Shown: positions 21,834 through 30,128, numbered from the stretch's first letter. The stretch: 30,160 nt of DNA from JAILZP01 sp037444185 (GCA_037444185.1 JBBIMW010000030.1:1-30160); one strand, 5' to 3'. Made by a program: numbers and translations. The notes: generated from the sequence alone by a model not told the origin.

Positions 21834-23787
21834 CCGGGTAGTGAGCCAAAAAGGAAATAATCAAAAAGAAAGTGCTGATGAGATTAATGTAGAGGAATTG
21901 ATGGCCAAGTTTGATCGGGAGTCCGATTTCAGGCGGTTTACCGGCTTTTTGTCCCGGCTGGTGGCGGCCATAGCTATTTCCTTCTCGTCCTTCCAGCTGT
22001 ATACAGCCAACTTCGGCACCTTTGACGCCCATATTCAACGGGCGGTCCACCTTTCCTTCGCCCTGGCCCTGGTTTATCTTTTATATCCTGCCCGGAAGAA
22101 ATGGCCGCGCCACCGGCTGCACTGGATCGACGCAATGCTGGCGGCGGCGGCGGCCTATACGCCCCTGTACATTGTTAAATTCTATGATCAACTGGTGTTG
22201 AGGGCGGGCGCCATCACTCCGGCAGACATGTTTGTGGGTGCCCTGGGGGTTTTTTTCGTTTTGGAGGCGGCCCGGCGGGTGGTGGGCTGGCCCATAGTCA
22301 TAGTGGCTTCGGTTTTTCTGGCGTACGCCTTTGCGGGTCCCATTATTCCAGGTGTTTTCGCCCACCAGGGGGTTGATCTGGAGCACTTGGTGGGACATTT
22401 GTTTTTCACCACGGAAGGCATTTTCGGCATTCCCCTGGGGGTGTCCTCCACCTTTATATTTTTGTTTATTCTTTTTTCAGCCTTTCTGGGCCGGACCGGG
22501 ATGGGGCAGTTCTTTATCGATCTGGCCAATGCCGTGGCCGGCCGGTCCGCAGGAGGTCCGGCCAAGGTGGCGGTTCTCTCCAGCGCCCTGGTGGGGACGG
22601 TCTCCGGCAGCTCGGTGGCCAACACCGTGGGGTCCGGCAGTTTTACCATTCCAATGATGAAAAAACTTGGTTACAGGCCTGAATTCGCCGGCGCCGTAGA
22701 AGCTGCCGCCTCCACCGGTGGGCAGCTGATGCCGCCCATAATGGGGGCGGCGGCTTTTTTAATGATAGAATTCATTGGTGTGCCCTATGCTACCATAATC
22801 AAGGCGGCTTTGATACCGGCAATACTCTATTTTACCGGAATCTGGATCTGCGTTCATCTGGAGGCGAGGAAACAGGGCCTGCGGGGTATTCCCCGGGAGC
22901 AGCTGCCGAAAATGAAAAAGATATTGCTGGAACGGGGCCACTTGCTGATTCCCTTGATAGCCATTGTTTACCTCCTGCTGGAAGGAAAAACGCCTATGTC
23001 TGCGGCCCTGTGGGCCATCTATCTGGTGGTGGCGGCCTCTTTTCTGCGTAAGGAGACCAGGCTCTCACCGGCGGCCATTGTCGGGGGACTGGAGCAGGGG
23101 GCCAGGGCGGCCCTGGGTGTGATTATCGCATGCGCCACCGCCGGTGTTATCATCGGGGTGATTACCAAAACCGGACTGGGGCTGAAGCTTGCTTCGTCCT
23201 TGATCGATCTGGCCCAGGGACTGCTTCTGCCGGCACTGTTCTTTACCATGATCACGTCAATAATACTGGGCATGGGGGTTCCCACCACGGCCAACTATGT
23301 AATTACGTCCACCATCGCCGCCCCGGTGCTGGTATTGATGGGTGTTCCGGTATTGGCGGCCCACATGTTCGTATTCTACTTCGGGATTATCGCTGACATC
23401 ACTCCGCCGGTGGCCCTGGCCGCATACGCCGGCGCCGGGATTGCCCGGAGCAATCCCATTCTCACGGGGGTTCAGGCGTCCAAGCTGGCCATCGCGGCCT
23501 TTCTGGTGCCGTATGTATTCGTGCTCTCGCCGTCCCTGCTGATGATCGGCGCCACTGTGACCGACGTGCTGCAAATTATGGCCACGGCCATAATGGGCAT
23601 GATCGGGGTGGGGGCCGCGGTTTCCGGTTACCTGTTGACTGCCGTTGGCCGTCTGGAGAGGGTCGTGTTTTTCGCGGGCGGAATATTGCTTATCGATCCC
23701 CGGGTGTTGACCGACATCACCGGGATCGGAATTCTGGCCGCGGGCTGTCTTGTCCAGATGTGGCGCCGCCGCCGTATGCAGGTTTGA
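21826..23787 (+). CDS. TRAP transporter permease, fused small and large subunits (DctQM)
   Basis: Membrane component of the TAXI TRAP transporter, 653 residues, driving sodium- or proton-coupled uptake of the ligand delivered by the lipoprotein at 20261. The N-terminal part (about 35-170) has four helices corresponding to DctQ; the rest is the DctM-like domain of about 12 helices, with ALVGTVSGSSVANTVGSGSF, AVEAAASTGGQLMPPIMGAAAF and the later GMGVPTTANYVI and ADITPPVALAAYAGAGIA motifs that line the substrate and ion sites. TTG 21826 is chosen because GGGGGGG lies six bases upstream and its position overlaps the DUF1850 stop codon by eight bases. It is convergent with rtcB, whose end is 23 bases away; no separate terminator is visible between them. 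Confidence 0.93.
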   Translation: MTDRVVSQKGNNQKESADEINVEELMAKFDRESDFRRFTGFLSRLVAAIAISFSSFQLYTANFGTFDAHIQRAVHLSFALALVYLLYPARKKWPRHRLHWIDAMLAAAAAYTPLYIVKFYDQLVLRAGAITPADMFVGALGVFFVLEAARRVVGWPIVIVASVFLAYAFAGPIIPGVFAHQGVDLEHLVGHLFFTTEGIFGIPLGVSSTFIFLFILFSAFLGRTGMGQFFIDLANAVAGRSAGGPAKVAVLSSALVGTVSGSSVANTVGSGSFTIPMMKKLGYRPEFAGAVEAAASTGGQLMPPIMGAAAFLMIEFIGVPYATIIKAALIPAILYFTGIWICVHLEARKQGLRGIPREQLPKMKKILLERGHLLIPLIAIVYLLLEGKTPMSAALWAIYLVVAASFLRKETRLSPAAIVGGLEQGARAALGVIIACATAGVIIGVITKTGLGLKLASSLIDLAQGLLLPALFFTMITSIILGMGVPTTANYVITSTIAAPVLVLMGVPVLAAHMFVFYFGIIADITPPVALAAYAGAGIARSNPILTGVQASKLAIAAFLVPYVFVLSPSLLMIGATVTDVLQIMATAIMGMIGVGAAVSGYLLTAVGRLERVVFFAGGILLIDPRVLTDITGIGILAAGCLVQMWRRRRMQV

Positions 23788-23810
23788 CGGACACAAAAAA
23801 GGATTGTTCA

Positions 23811-24959
23811 TCAGCCCTTTATAACACCCAGCGGTTTTAATTCCAGGAGTATTTCCACAAGATCCAGCTGCTGTTCCATTACCTTGGATATATCTTTGTA
23901 TGCGGCGCTGCATTCTTCGGCAGTGTCCCTTTTGTTTGCTTTGAACAGGCTGATGTCCTTCGACCGCATCTCCTGCAGCACGGACTCCACGCTGTATGCT
24001 TTGCGGGCGGCGTTCCGGCCCATGGACCTGCCGGCGCCGTGGGAGCAGGAGATAAATGAATGATGGTTTTGAAGGCCCCTGCATATGTAACTGGGCGTTC
24101 CCATGGACCCGGGGATGATTACCGTTCCTTCGGCCCTCACCGCACCTTTGCGGTGTATGATTAGCTTTTCTCCACCGTGCTTCTCAACGGCGGCGTAGTT
24201 GTGGTGGACGTCAATCTGGCTTGAGCCGGAGGTTTTTATTTTCAGATGTCTTTCCACGATGGACAGAGCTGTTTTCATCATCTGCTCCCGGTTGGCCCTG
24301 GCGAAATCCAGGCAGAACTGCATGGCGCGGAAGTATTCGCGGCCGGCGCCGGAGTCTGCCGGCAATCCCCAGAGTTGCCATGAATCAGGCAGTTGATAGT
24401 AATTCTTTTCCCGGGCCAGCTTGTTGTATGCATCGCATATCTTCTTGCCCAGATTGCGCGACCCGGAGTGGATCATCACCCAGGACCAGCCGTTTCCATC
24501 CTTCTGCAGCTCAATAAAATGGTTTCCCCCACCCAGGGATTCCAGCTGGCGCCTGGCGTTGTCAAGTTCTGCCCGGATCACCGGTATGTCCGGCGCCGAC
24601 CCGAAAATGCTGTGCTCCCGGGGGGCCTTGTGCCAGTTAAAGCCGGTGGGTATGCTGCGCTGTATGTCGTTCAGTATTAGGTTCCTTTTTTCATACAGGC
24701 TTTCCGCCGGCACGGGAAGTTTCACCGCCCTCACGCCGCAGCCTATGTCAACTCCCACGGCGTTGGGGACGATGACGTCCCTGGTGGCCAGCACGCCGCC
24801 GATAGGCATTCCGTAGCCGCTGTGGACGTCCGGCATGAGGGCGATATGGCCGTAGGCGAAGGGCAGGCCGGCCAGGTTCCGGGCCTGCTCCAGGGCATCT
24901 TCCTCTAGGGTTTCCGCCCAGCACAATATTTTAACCAGCTTGCCTTTAATAACACGCAT
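23811..24959 (-). CDS. rtcB: RNA ligase RtcB (3'-phosphate/5'-hydroxyl joining)
   Basis: GTP- and manganese-dependent ligase that joins 2',3'-cyclic phosphate or 3'-phosphate RNA ends to 5'-OH ends; in bacteria it is tied to RNA repair, e.g. after toxin cleavage. The 382-residue protein has every expected motif: DVHSGYGMPIGG (44-55), DIGCGV with metal ligands Asp71 and Cys74, GGGNHF (143-148), HSGSRNLG (164-171), HHNYA (252-256), HRKGA (269-273) and SHGAGR (306-311) where His307 is the guanylated residue; it ends in KPLGVIKG as is usual. ATG 24959 follows GGGGAGGATT. No rtcA cyclase, rtcR regulator, archease or toxin gene is adjacent, so the RNA substrate is unknown. The gene is divergent from the symporter gene at 25238. 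Confidence 0.95.
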   Translation of the reverse strand: MRVIKGKLVKILCWAETLEEDALEQARNLAGLPFAYGHIALMPDVHSGYGMPIGGVLATRDVIVPNAVGVDIGCGVRAVKLPVPAESLYEKRNLILNDIQRSIPTGFNWHKAPREHSIFGSAPDIPVIRAELDNARRQLESLGGGNHFIELQKDGNGWSWVMIHSGSRNLGKKICDAYNKLAREKNYYQLPDSWQLWGLPADSGAGREYFRAMQFCLDFARANREQMMKTALSIVERHLKIKTSGSSQIDVHHNYAAVEKHGGEKLIIHRKGAVRAEGTVIIPGSMGTPSYICRGLQNHHSFISCSHGAGRSMGRNAARKAYSVESVLQEMRSKDISLFKANKRDTAEECSAAYKDISKVMEQQLDLVEILLELKPLGVIKG

Positions 24960-25085
24960 TAATAATCCTCCCCGGGGATGTTCGGCCTGCCTGGGCAATA
25001 TTCTGTGTAATATATTTAAGCACATCTGTCCTTAACGGCACAATGGTTTTATTATATGTTAAAATGAACCGTAATGCCGCATATA

Positions 25086-25115
25086 TTGCCGATAAAAAGT
25101 TTTTTGTGTTACAAT
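25086..25115 (+). promoter_or_regulatory. Possible promoter of the symporter gene
   Basis: TTGCCG (25086-25091), 18 bases, TACAAT (25110-25115). It would leave a leader of about 115 bases, which I cannot assign to a known riboswitch. Confidence 0.4.
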
Positions 25116-25237
25116 TACAGGGTGCATTATTTCCCCGGCATGACAGGCAACGGATTTTTTTGTTTTTTCCACAACTTGCGGGACAGGCTTTCCGGCCTTG
25201 CCAGTCAACCAACTGCTGACTTTTATGGAGGCGCTCT

Positions 25238-26620
25238 TTGAAAGGTAATCTTAAAAACTGGCAGATTATGTTATTTAGCCTGGGCGGAGAGTCATACATG
25301 ATAGTGTTTGCCCTTACCACCTGGATCATGTACGGTTATTGCCCGCCCGAAGGAAAGGGAACCGCCCTGGTGCCCCTGGGCACCTTTTCCATTATCACAA
25401 CCCTGGCCAGGGTTTTGGAGGCATTGCTAAATCCAGTGGTGGGGATCATCAGCGACAACACCCGGACCCGTTGGGGCAGGAGAATGCCCTTTGTCTTAGT
25501 GGGCTCTGTGTTTATGGCCGCATCGGTGATCATGATCTCCAGACCGCCGGTGAGCACGGGAATAGACAATCTCAATGTTCTATACTTTGCAATTTTATAT
25601 GTAACAATGACCATTTCCAGCCTGGTGATGTACCAGCCGCTGCTGGCCCTTGGTCCGGAGATAACCGCCGACAGCCGGGAGAGGGTGAAGTTGGCCAGTG
25701 TCGCGCTGTTCATGGGTGTTTTGGCCGGCCTTATAAACTTAAGTCAGGGGCCTATTTTTGAAAAGTTTGGTTTTGCCGACATGACACTGATATTCGGCAT
25801 CATGTCCTTTTTGTTGGCCCTGGGTCCGATCATCGCCATAAACGAAAAAAGGGACGTCATTAAAAGGGACAAGGTCGAGTTCAACGGTAATAAAATAAAC
25901 TTCTCCAAAGCCATAAAAAAGATTCTGAACAATAGAATATTTATGATATTCACATTGGCCAACAGTATACAGATGCTCTCATTTATAACCCTTACCGCCA
26001 TGGCCCCCTACTTGCTGACTGAAATAGCGGGAAAAAGGCTGACCGATTCAGCTGTGCTTGGTTTTTTTTCCATTGCCGGAATGTTTTTCGGCATCCCCCT
26101 GGCCAACCTTTTAACCAGGAAGGTGTGCAAAAAGAAGGTATTTGCCTGGAGCGTGCTGGTCAATGCCGTTCTGTTTGGGTGCATGGCCTTCCTGCCAATG
26201 GTTCCGCAGCCTGTGGTTTTCAATGTCATTCTGGCATTCGCCTTTTTCTACTCCTTTTTCTTCATGTTCACAAACACGGTGAAGAACCCGATGCTGGCGG
26301 ATATAATACTGTTTGACAGCAAACTTTCCGGGGAGCGCAAAGAGGCCCTTTATATCGGCACCCACGGCCTTATTTTCCGCACCATAGACTCCACCAATAT
26401 TGCCATCACCGGAATTCTGTTTACATGTTTCGGGTACAGCGCCAGCAACCCCCTCGGTATATACCTCGTTTTTCCCGTCTGTGCGTTGCTGAATCTGCTG
26501 GGCTACCTGATAATCAGGGGTTACCCCCTGGACGACGAAGGCGGTTTCTTGGCCGGGTACGAAGAAAAATACAGCTATCTGGTGGACAGGCTGAAAAAGA
26601 ATCCGGGAGTGACCGCGTAG
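25238..26620 (+). CDS. GPH family (glycoside-pentoside-hexuronide) cation symporter, MFS_2
   Basis: Secondary transporter of 460 residues with about 12 membrane helices. The loop DNTRTRWGRRMPFVL (about 74-88) is the diagnostic motif between helices 2 and 3 of the GPH/MelB-like family, and the N-terminus GESYMIVFALTTW fits the first helix. Members couple uptake of sugars or glycosides to sodium or protons; some homologues in anaerobes move other organic compounds, so the substrate is open. TTG 25238 follows GGAGG (25227-25231) by six bases. The gene appears monocistronic: it has a possible promoter of its own and a very strong hairpin terminator at 26631. No sugar-catabolic gene is nearby, which is unusual for a dedicated sugar importer. 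Confidence 0.87.
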   Translation: MKGNLKNWQIMLFSLGGESYMIVFALTTWIMYGYCPPEGKGTALVPLGTFSIITTLARVLEALLNPVVGIISDNTRTRWGRRMPFVLVGSVFMAASVIMISRPPVSTGIDNLNVLYFAILYVTMTISSLVMYQPLLALGPEITADSRERVKLASVALFMGVLAGLINLSQGPIFEKFGFADMTLIFGIMSFLLALGPIIAINEKRDVIKRDKVEFNGNKINFSKAIKKILNNRIFMIFTLANSIQMLSFITLTAMAPYLLTEIAGKRLTDSAVLGFFSIAGMFFGIPLANLLTRKVCKKKVFAWSVLVNAVLFGCMAFLPMVPQPVVFNVILAFAFFYSFFFMFTNTVKNPMLADIILFDSKLSGERKEALYIGTHGLIFRTIDSTNIAITGILFTCFGYSASNPLGIYLVFPVCALLNLLGYLIIRGYPLDDEGGFLAGYEEKYSYLVDRLKKNPGVTA

Positions 26621-26630
26621 GCGCCCGGCA

Positions 26631-26662
26631 AAAAATCCCTCTTTTTTTTAAGAGGGATTTTT
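26631..26662. terminator. Strong bidirectional intrinsic terminator
   Basis: Perfect 13-pair inverted repeat AAAAATCCCTCTT / AAGAGGGATTTTT around a six-base T loop, flanked by A and T tracts so that it can work on both strands. Lies 10 bases after the symporter stop codon. Confidence 0.93.
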
Positions 26663-26767
26663 CTCGATGAACGCCGTGTCCGTACGGCTCCTGGGATTTT
26701 GGCCGTATCCCGCGTCGAAATTGTCATCCGTGGCGGCCAATCGCAAGAGACTATAACAGTCTTTGGC

Positions 26768-26911
26768 ATATCGCCCGTCTAATGCCTTCTCCCTTTCGAC
26801 ACAATGCTTCAGTGCACTGTTCTCTTGAAGGGAAGCTTTTTCTTCAGAGGAATGTGCTAATCTCCGGATTCTGAATTCTGAGTTCTGAGTTCTGAGTTCT
26901 GCCGCCCGCTT
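26768..26911 (+). repeat. Dispersed intergenic repeat, divergent copy E
   Basis: Shares the left block with copy A (ATATCGCCC, then GCCTTC-CCC-TCGA) and the core GTTCTCTTGAAGGGAAGCTTTTTCTTCA, with more changes than the other copies. Its heptamer array is the most regular: TTCTGAA then TTCTGAG three times, then TTCTGCC. The terminal hairpin is broken: GCCGCCC is present but the right arm is missing and the element runs straight into the 3' end of the CGGC gene. Confidence 0.75.
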
Positions 26912-27265
26912 TTAATAATTATGGGTGCCCACCACCACCGGCCTGCCGAATTTGTTATGGAGCATTTCCTTCAGGACATCATGGTCGATGGGGCAGGTGG
27001 CCGTCTTTTTAGCCTTTACCATGCAGGTTCCCAGGTGAATGGCGTCTACGTCGCAGTCCATATAATCGGCCATGTCCATCATCAGCTGAGCCTTGGGCAT
27101 GACCAGGCCGGGACAGTCACCGCAGCCACACATGGCTGCTATACTGACGGAATCGTACCGGGAAAACTCACCGTTTTTTTGGTCCGCCCCTTTAAAGCAT
27201 TTTAAACAGGCCACGCAACTGGCATCTTTTATTTTGGTGCACTGGATAATGGCAACCTTGGTCAT
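26912..27265 (-). CDS. CGGC domain protein (cysteine-rich, putative metal binding)
   Basis: Small cytoplasmic protein of 117 residues with ten cysteines: positions 9, 17, 20, 23, 46, 48, 51, 71, 81 and 91. The segment AAMCGCGDCPG (43-53) is the CGGC-domain signature in slightly altered form, and IHLGTCM (76-82) is also conserved in the family. CGGC proteins occur in anaerobic bacteria and archaea and are thought to bind a metal or an iron-sulfur cluster; no reaction is established. ATG 27265 follows GGGAGGT by eight bases. It is divergent from the FadH-like flavoenzyme gene with 179 bases between their starts, so the two could share regulation. Its 3' end abuts repeat copy E. Confidence 0.87.
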   Translation of the reverse strand: MTKVAIIQCTKIKDASCVACLKCFKGADQKNGEFSRYDSVSIAAMCGCGDCPGLVMPKAQLMMDMADYMDCDVDAIHLGTCMVKAKKTATCPIDHDVLKEMLHNKFGRPVVVGTHNY

Positions 27266-27373
27266 ATTTATACCTCCCGTCTTTTGGTGTAAAAACACAT
27301 ATTCTATTCAGTGACAGAAAAACCCTCCTGGCGAAACGGACCTATGACCAGAAAATAATAAAGAAAATTTATA

Positions 27374-27404
27374 TTGACTGGCCCTTCATTTTGTTTGATA
27401 TTAT
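27374..27404 (+). promoter_or_regulatory. Probable promoter of the FadH-like gene
   Basis: TTGACT (27374-27379) is followed by an AT-rich -10 zone: GATATT at a 17-base spacing (27397-27402) or TATTAT at 19 (27399-27404). Transcription would start near 27410, in the dyad described separately. Confidence 0.5.
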
Positions 27405-27409
27405 ATATA

Positions 27410-27423
27410 ACAATGTACATAGT
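27410..27423. promoter_or_regulatory. Operator-like dyad, candidate PadR site
   Basis: ATGTACAT (27413-27420) is a perfect palindrome, extended by AC and GT at one base distance to ACAATGTACATAGT. It overlaps the expected transcription start of the FadH-like gene. Known PadR-family operators are often ATGT/ACAT dyads, and a PadR gene lies downstream, so autoregulated control of this locus is plausible. Confidence 0.4.
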
Positions 27424-27444
27424 ATATTATGGAGGCGATTTTTT

Positions 27445-29439
27445 TTGAAAATGCTTTTTCAGCCGATTAAAGTCGGCAATATTGATCTAAAAAACCGTAT
27501 TTCAATGCCGGCCGTACACCACTCCTACACCCCGGACGGATTCGTCAACGACAGGCTGATCAAGTATTATGAAGCCAGGGCCCGGGGGGGCGCCGCGTTG
27601 ATTATCGTGGGCGGCTGTACCATAGACAATCTGGGTGTGGGGCCGAAGATGATCGGGCTGCACGATGACAAGTACATAGAGGGATTGAAAAGACTGACCG
27701 CCGCAGTGAAGGGGGCCGGGGCGAAAATAGCGGCCCAGCTGTATCAGGCCGGAAGATATACCCATTCCTTTTTTATCGGGCAGCAGCCCGTCGCCCCTTC
27801 TCCCGTTGCCTCCAGGCTTACCCGGGAAGTGCCCAGGGAAATGACCGAGGACGACATCAGGACGGTGCAGGAGAGCTTCGCCGACGCCGCCCTCAGGGCA
27901 AAGAGGGCTGGTTTTGACGCGGTGGAGATTATTGCCAGCGCCGGCTATCTCATCTGTCAGTTTCTGTCCCCCGTCACCAACCAGAGGACCGACCGGTATG
28001 GCGGTTCCTGGGAAAACAGGTGCCGCTTCGGCGTGGAGGTGGTGGAAAGGGTGAGGGAAAAGGTGGGTGCTGATTTTACCGTGCTGGTAAGGCTGTCGGG
28101 AAATGATTTCATGCCCGGGGGGAACACCAACAGGGAGGCCGCCATGTTTGCCGTTGAACTGGAAAAGGCCGGGGTGGATTGCTTCAATGTCACCGGGGGA
28201 TGGCACGAAACCAGGGTGCCCCAGATTAGCGGCGACCTGCCCCGGGGCGGGTATGCCTACCTGGCTTATGGGATCAAATCGGTGGTGGGTGTGCCCGTTA
28301 TCGCCAGCAACAGGATTAACGACCCCCTGGTGGCCGAACGGCTGCTGAGAGACGGCCTGGCCGATATGGTCAACATGGGCCGCCCGCTGATAGCCGATCC
28401 GGATCTTCCCAATAAGGCCATGAACGGCAATTTCGGGGCGATAAGAAAATGCCTGGCCTGCAACCAGGGATGCATGGACATGGTGTTCACCGCCCAGGAC
28501 GTCCATTGTGCCGTAAATCCGATGGCGGGAAGGGAATATGAAATTGAAGTGGAACCGGCCCCCGCAGCTAAAAGAATACTGGTCATCGGCGGCGGGCCGG
28601 CCGGTATGGAGGCCGCCAGGGCAGCCGCGTCAAGGGGGCACGGGGTGACCCTGTGGGAAAAGGGGTCCCGCCTGGGCGGGCAAATACATTATGCCGCCAT
28701 GCCTCCTGGGAAGCAGGAGTTTTTGACCCTGGTGGATTATTATGAGCACGCGCTGGAAGCCGCCGGTGTGGATGTGAGGCTCAACAAGGAGGCCACTGCG
28801 GAGGAGGTTGTGCGCCAGGATGCCGATGTGGTGGTTCTGGCCACCGGCGCCCGGCCCCTGGAAGCGCCTTTTCCGGTGGCCGGCGCCGCCATGGTGGTGT
28901 CCGCCCCGGATGTGCTGTCCGGTGACGCCGTGGCGGGCAGGGAAGTGGTGGTGGTGGGGGGAGGGGCCGTGGGCTGTGAGACGGCCGTAGCCATAGCCCA
29001 AATAGGCACCCTAAGCGCTGAAAATCTTAAGTTTCTCATGGAAAACGGGGCCGAGTCCTCCGAGACCCTGTTGGGCCTCCTCAACCGGGGTGTCAAAAAA
29101 GTCACTCTGGTGGAGATGTTTAAGGGGATCGGCAGAGATATAGGCATCAGCACCCGCTGGGTGGTGATGAAGAACATCAGCCGGCTGGGGATCAGTGTAA
29201 TCGACCAGGCCAGGGTCAAGTATGTAAGCGAAAAAGGCGTGGTCATCGAGAGGGACGGGCAGGAGTCGCTGGTACCGGCCGACACCGTGGTGCTGGCGGT
29301 GGGATCCAGGCCGGTGAATGAGTTGGCGGATCAGCTGGGGGGCAGGGTACAGAATCTTTATGTCATTGGGGACGCCTTAAAGCCGAGAAAAATTACCGAG
29401 GCCATCCGGGAGGGGTTCGAGTTGGCCCTGGGGCTTTAG
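27445..29439 (+). CDS. FadH-like 2,4-dienoyl-CoA reductase / OYE-family iron-sulfur flavoenzyme
   Basis: Three-part flavoprotein of 664 residues, cytoplasmic. Residues 1-350 are an Old Yellow Enzyme barrel binding FMN; Tyr168 in AGYLIC and His254 in GWHETR correspond to the catalytic Tyr166 and His252 of E. coli FadH. Four cysteines at 336, 339, 343 and 355 (CxxCxxxC then 11 residues and C) bind a 4Fe-4S cluster. The C-terminal half has an FAD-binding site VIGGGPAGMEAA (about 379-390) and a NAD(P)H site VVGGGAVGCETA (about 508-519), with an insertion of about 30 residues after it relative to FadH. Expected reaction: NAD(P)H-dependent reduction of a conjugated double bond, in dienoyl-CoA or another enone/enoate. 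TTG 27445 follows GGAGG (27431-27435); ATG 27451 is the alternative. It is followed by a PadR regulator. Confidence 0.9.
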   Translation: MKMLFQPIKVGNIDLKNRISMPAVHHSYTPDGFVNDRLIKYYEARARGGAALIIVGGCTIDNLGVGPKMIGLHDDKYIEGLKRLTAAVKGAGAKIAAQLYQAGRYTHSFFIGQQPVAPSPVASRLTREVPREMTEDDIRTVQESFADAALRAKRAGFDAVEIIASAGYLICQFLSPVTNQRTDRYGGSWENRCRFGVEVVERVREKVGADFTVLVRLSGNDFMPGGNTNREAAMFAVELEKAGVDCFNVTGGWHETRVPQISGDLPRGGYAYLAYGIKSVVGVPVIASNRINDPLVAERLLRDGLADMVNMGRPLIADPDLPNKAMNGNFGAIRKCLACNQGCMDMVFTAQDVHCAVNPMAGREYEIEVEPAPAAKRILVIGGGPAGMEAARAAASRGHGVTLWEKGSRLGGQIHYAAMPPGKQEFLTLVDYYEHALEAAGVDVRLNKEATAEEVVRQDADVVVLATGARPLEAPFPVAGAAMVVSAPDVLSGDAVAGREVVVVGGGAVGCETAVAIAQIGTLSAENLKFLMENGAESSETLLGLLNRGVKKVTLVEMFKGIGRDIGISTRWVVMKNISRLGISVIDQARVKYVSEKGVVIERDGQESLVPADTVVLAVGSRPVNELADQLGGRVQNLYVIGDALKPRKITEAIREGFELALGL

Positions 29440-29558
29440 CCGTCTTTGGGGATGGGTCTGGGCCGGTTATTGCGGCTTGTCTGCGGCGGCACCACCGGAA
29501 GCGCCCGGAAAAGATTATTCCGGAACGGCAATCAAGTTGGAATACCGTTGGTGATGAT

Positions 29559-30122
29559 ATGTCTCTGTCATACGCCATAATGGGAATACTCAGCTACCGC
29601 CCAATGACGGGGTACAGTCTGAAAGAAGTGTTTGACAACTCCATCAGTCACTTCTGGCATGCTCATTTAAGCCAGATTTACCGGGAACTTTCCAGTATGG
29701 AGGAAAAGGGACTGGTCAGGTCCGAGATTCAGCGGAGGGATGGGCGGCCGGACAGGAAACTGTATCACCTTACTCCGGATGGTGAGAAAAAGTTTCAGGA
29801 CTGGCTCGAATCATTCCCCCGGAGCTTGGTCATGAGATACAACGATGAGTTTCTCATGCGTCTCTATTTTGGCGGAAGGATTGGCAATGATGAAATGCTG
29901 TTCCAGGTGATCAAGTATAAAAAGGAGATTGGAGAAAGGCTGAGGCAGTTCCAGTCGCTTTCCGGTGTCATCGAGGAGTATTCCAGGAAGGCGGGGGGGC
30001 CCCGGGACCGGATGTACTGGGAGATGACGCTGGATCTGGGTGTAAGGTTGATGAAAACCAATCTGGAGTGGATAGAGGATGTACTGGAAAGAATAAAGAA
30101 AAATAATATTGATCAGCCATAA
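29559..30122 (+). CDS. PadR family transcriptional regulator
   Basis: DNA-binding repressor of 187 residues. The PadR winged helix spans about 1-85: LSYAIMGILSYRPMTGYSLKEVF, HLSQIYRELSSMEEKGLV, and the wing RDGRPDRKLYHLTPDGEKKF, all family hallmarks. Residues about 90-178 form the helical dimerisation domain (Vir_act_alpha_C type), ending in a charged helix. Such regulators usually respond to phenolic or hydrophobic compounds and control an adjacent gene. ATG 29559 has only a weak GGTGAT ribosome site. It lies 119 bases after the FadH-like gene on the same strand, without a clear terminator between them, so read-through is possible. A promoter with a dyad follows at the window edge, so the regulator may also control the next, unseen gene. 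Confidence 0.92.
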   Translation: MSLSYAIMGILSYRPMTGYSLKEVFDNSISHFWHAHLSQIYRELSSMEEKGLVRSEIQRRDGRPDRKLYHLTPDGEKKFQDWLESFPRSLVMRYNDEFLMRLYFGGRIGNDEMLFQVIKYKKEIGERLRQFQSLSGVIEEYSRKAGGPRDRMYWEMTLDLGVRLMKTNLEWIEDVLERIKKNNIDQP

Positions 30123-30128
30123 AAAAAC

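Noticed and set aside
24946..25329. Cysteine-containing 127-codon minus-strand frame between rtcB and the symporter
   Set aside because: Covers the divergent promoter region and the symporter start; no ribosome site or motif.
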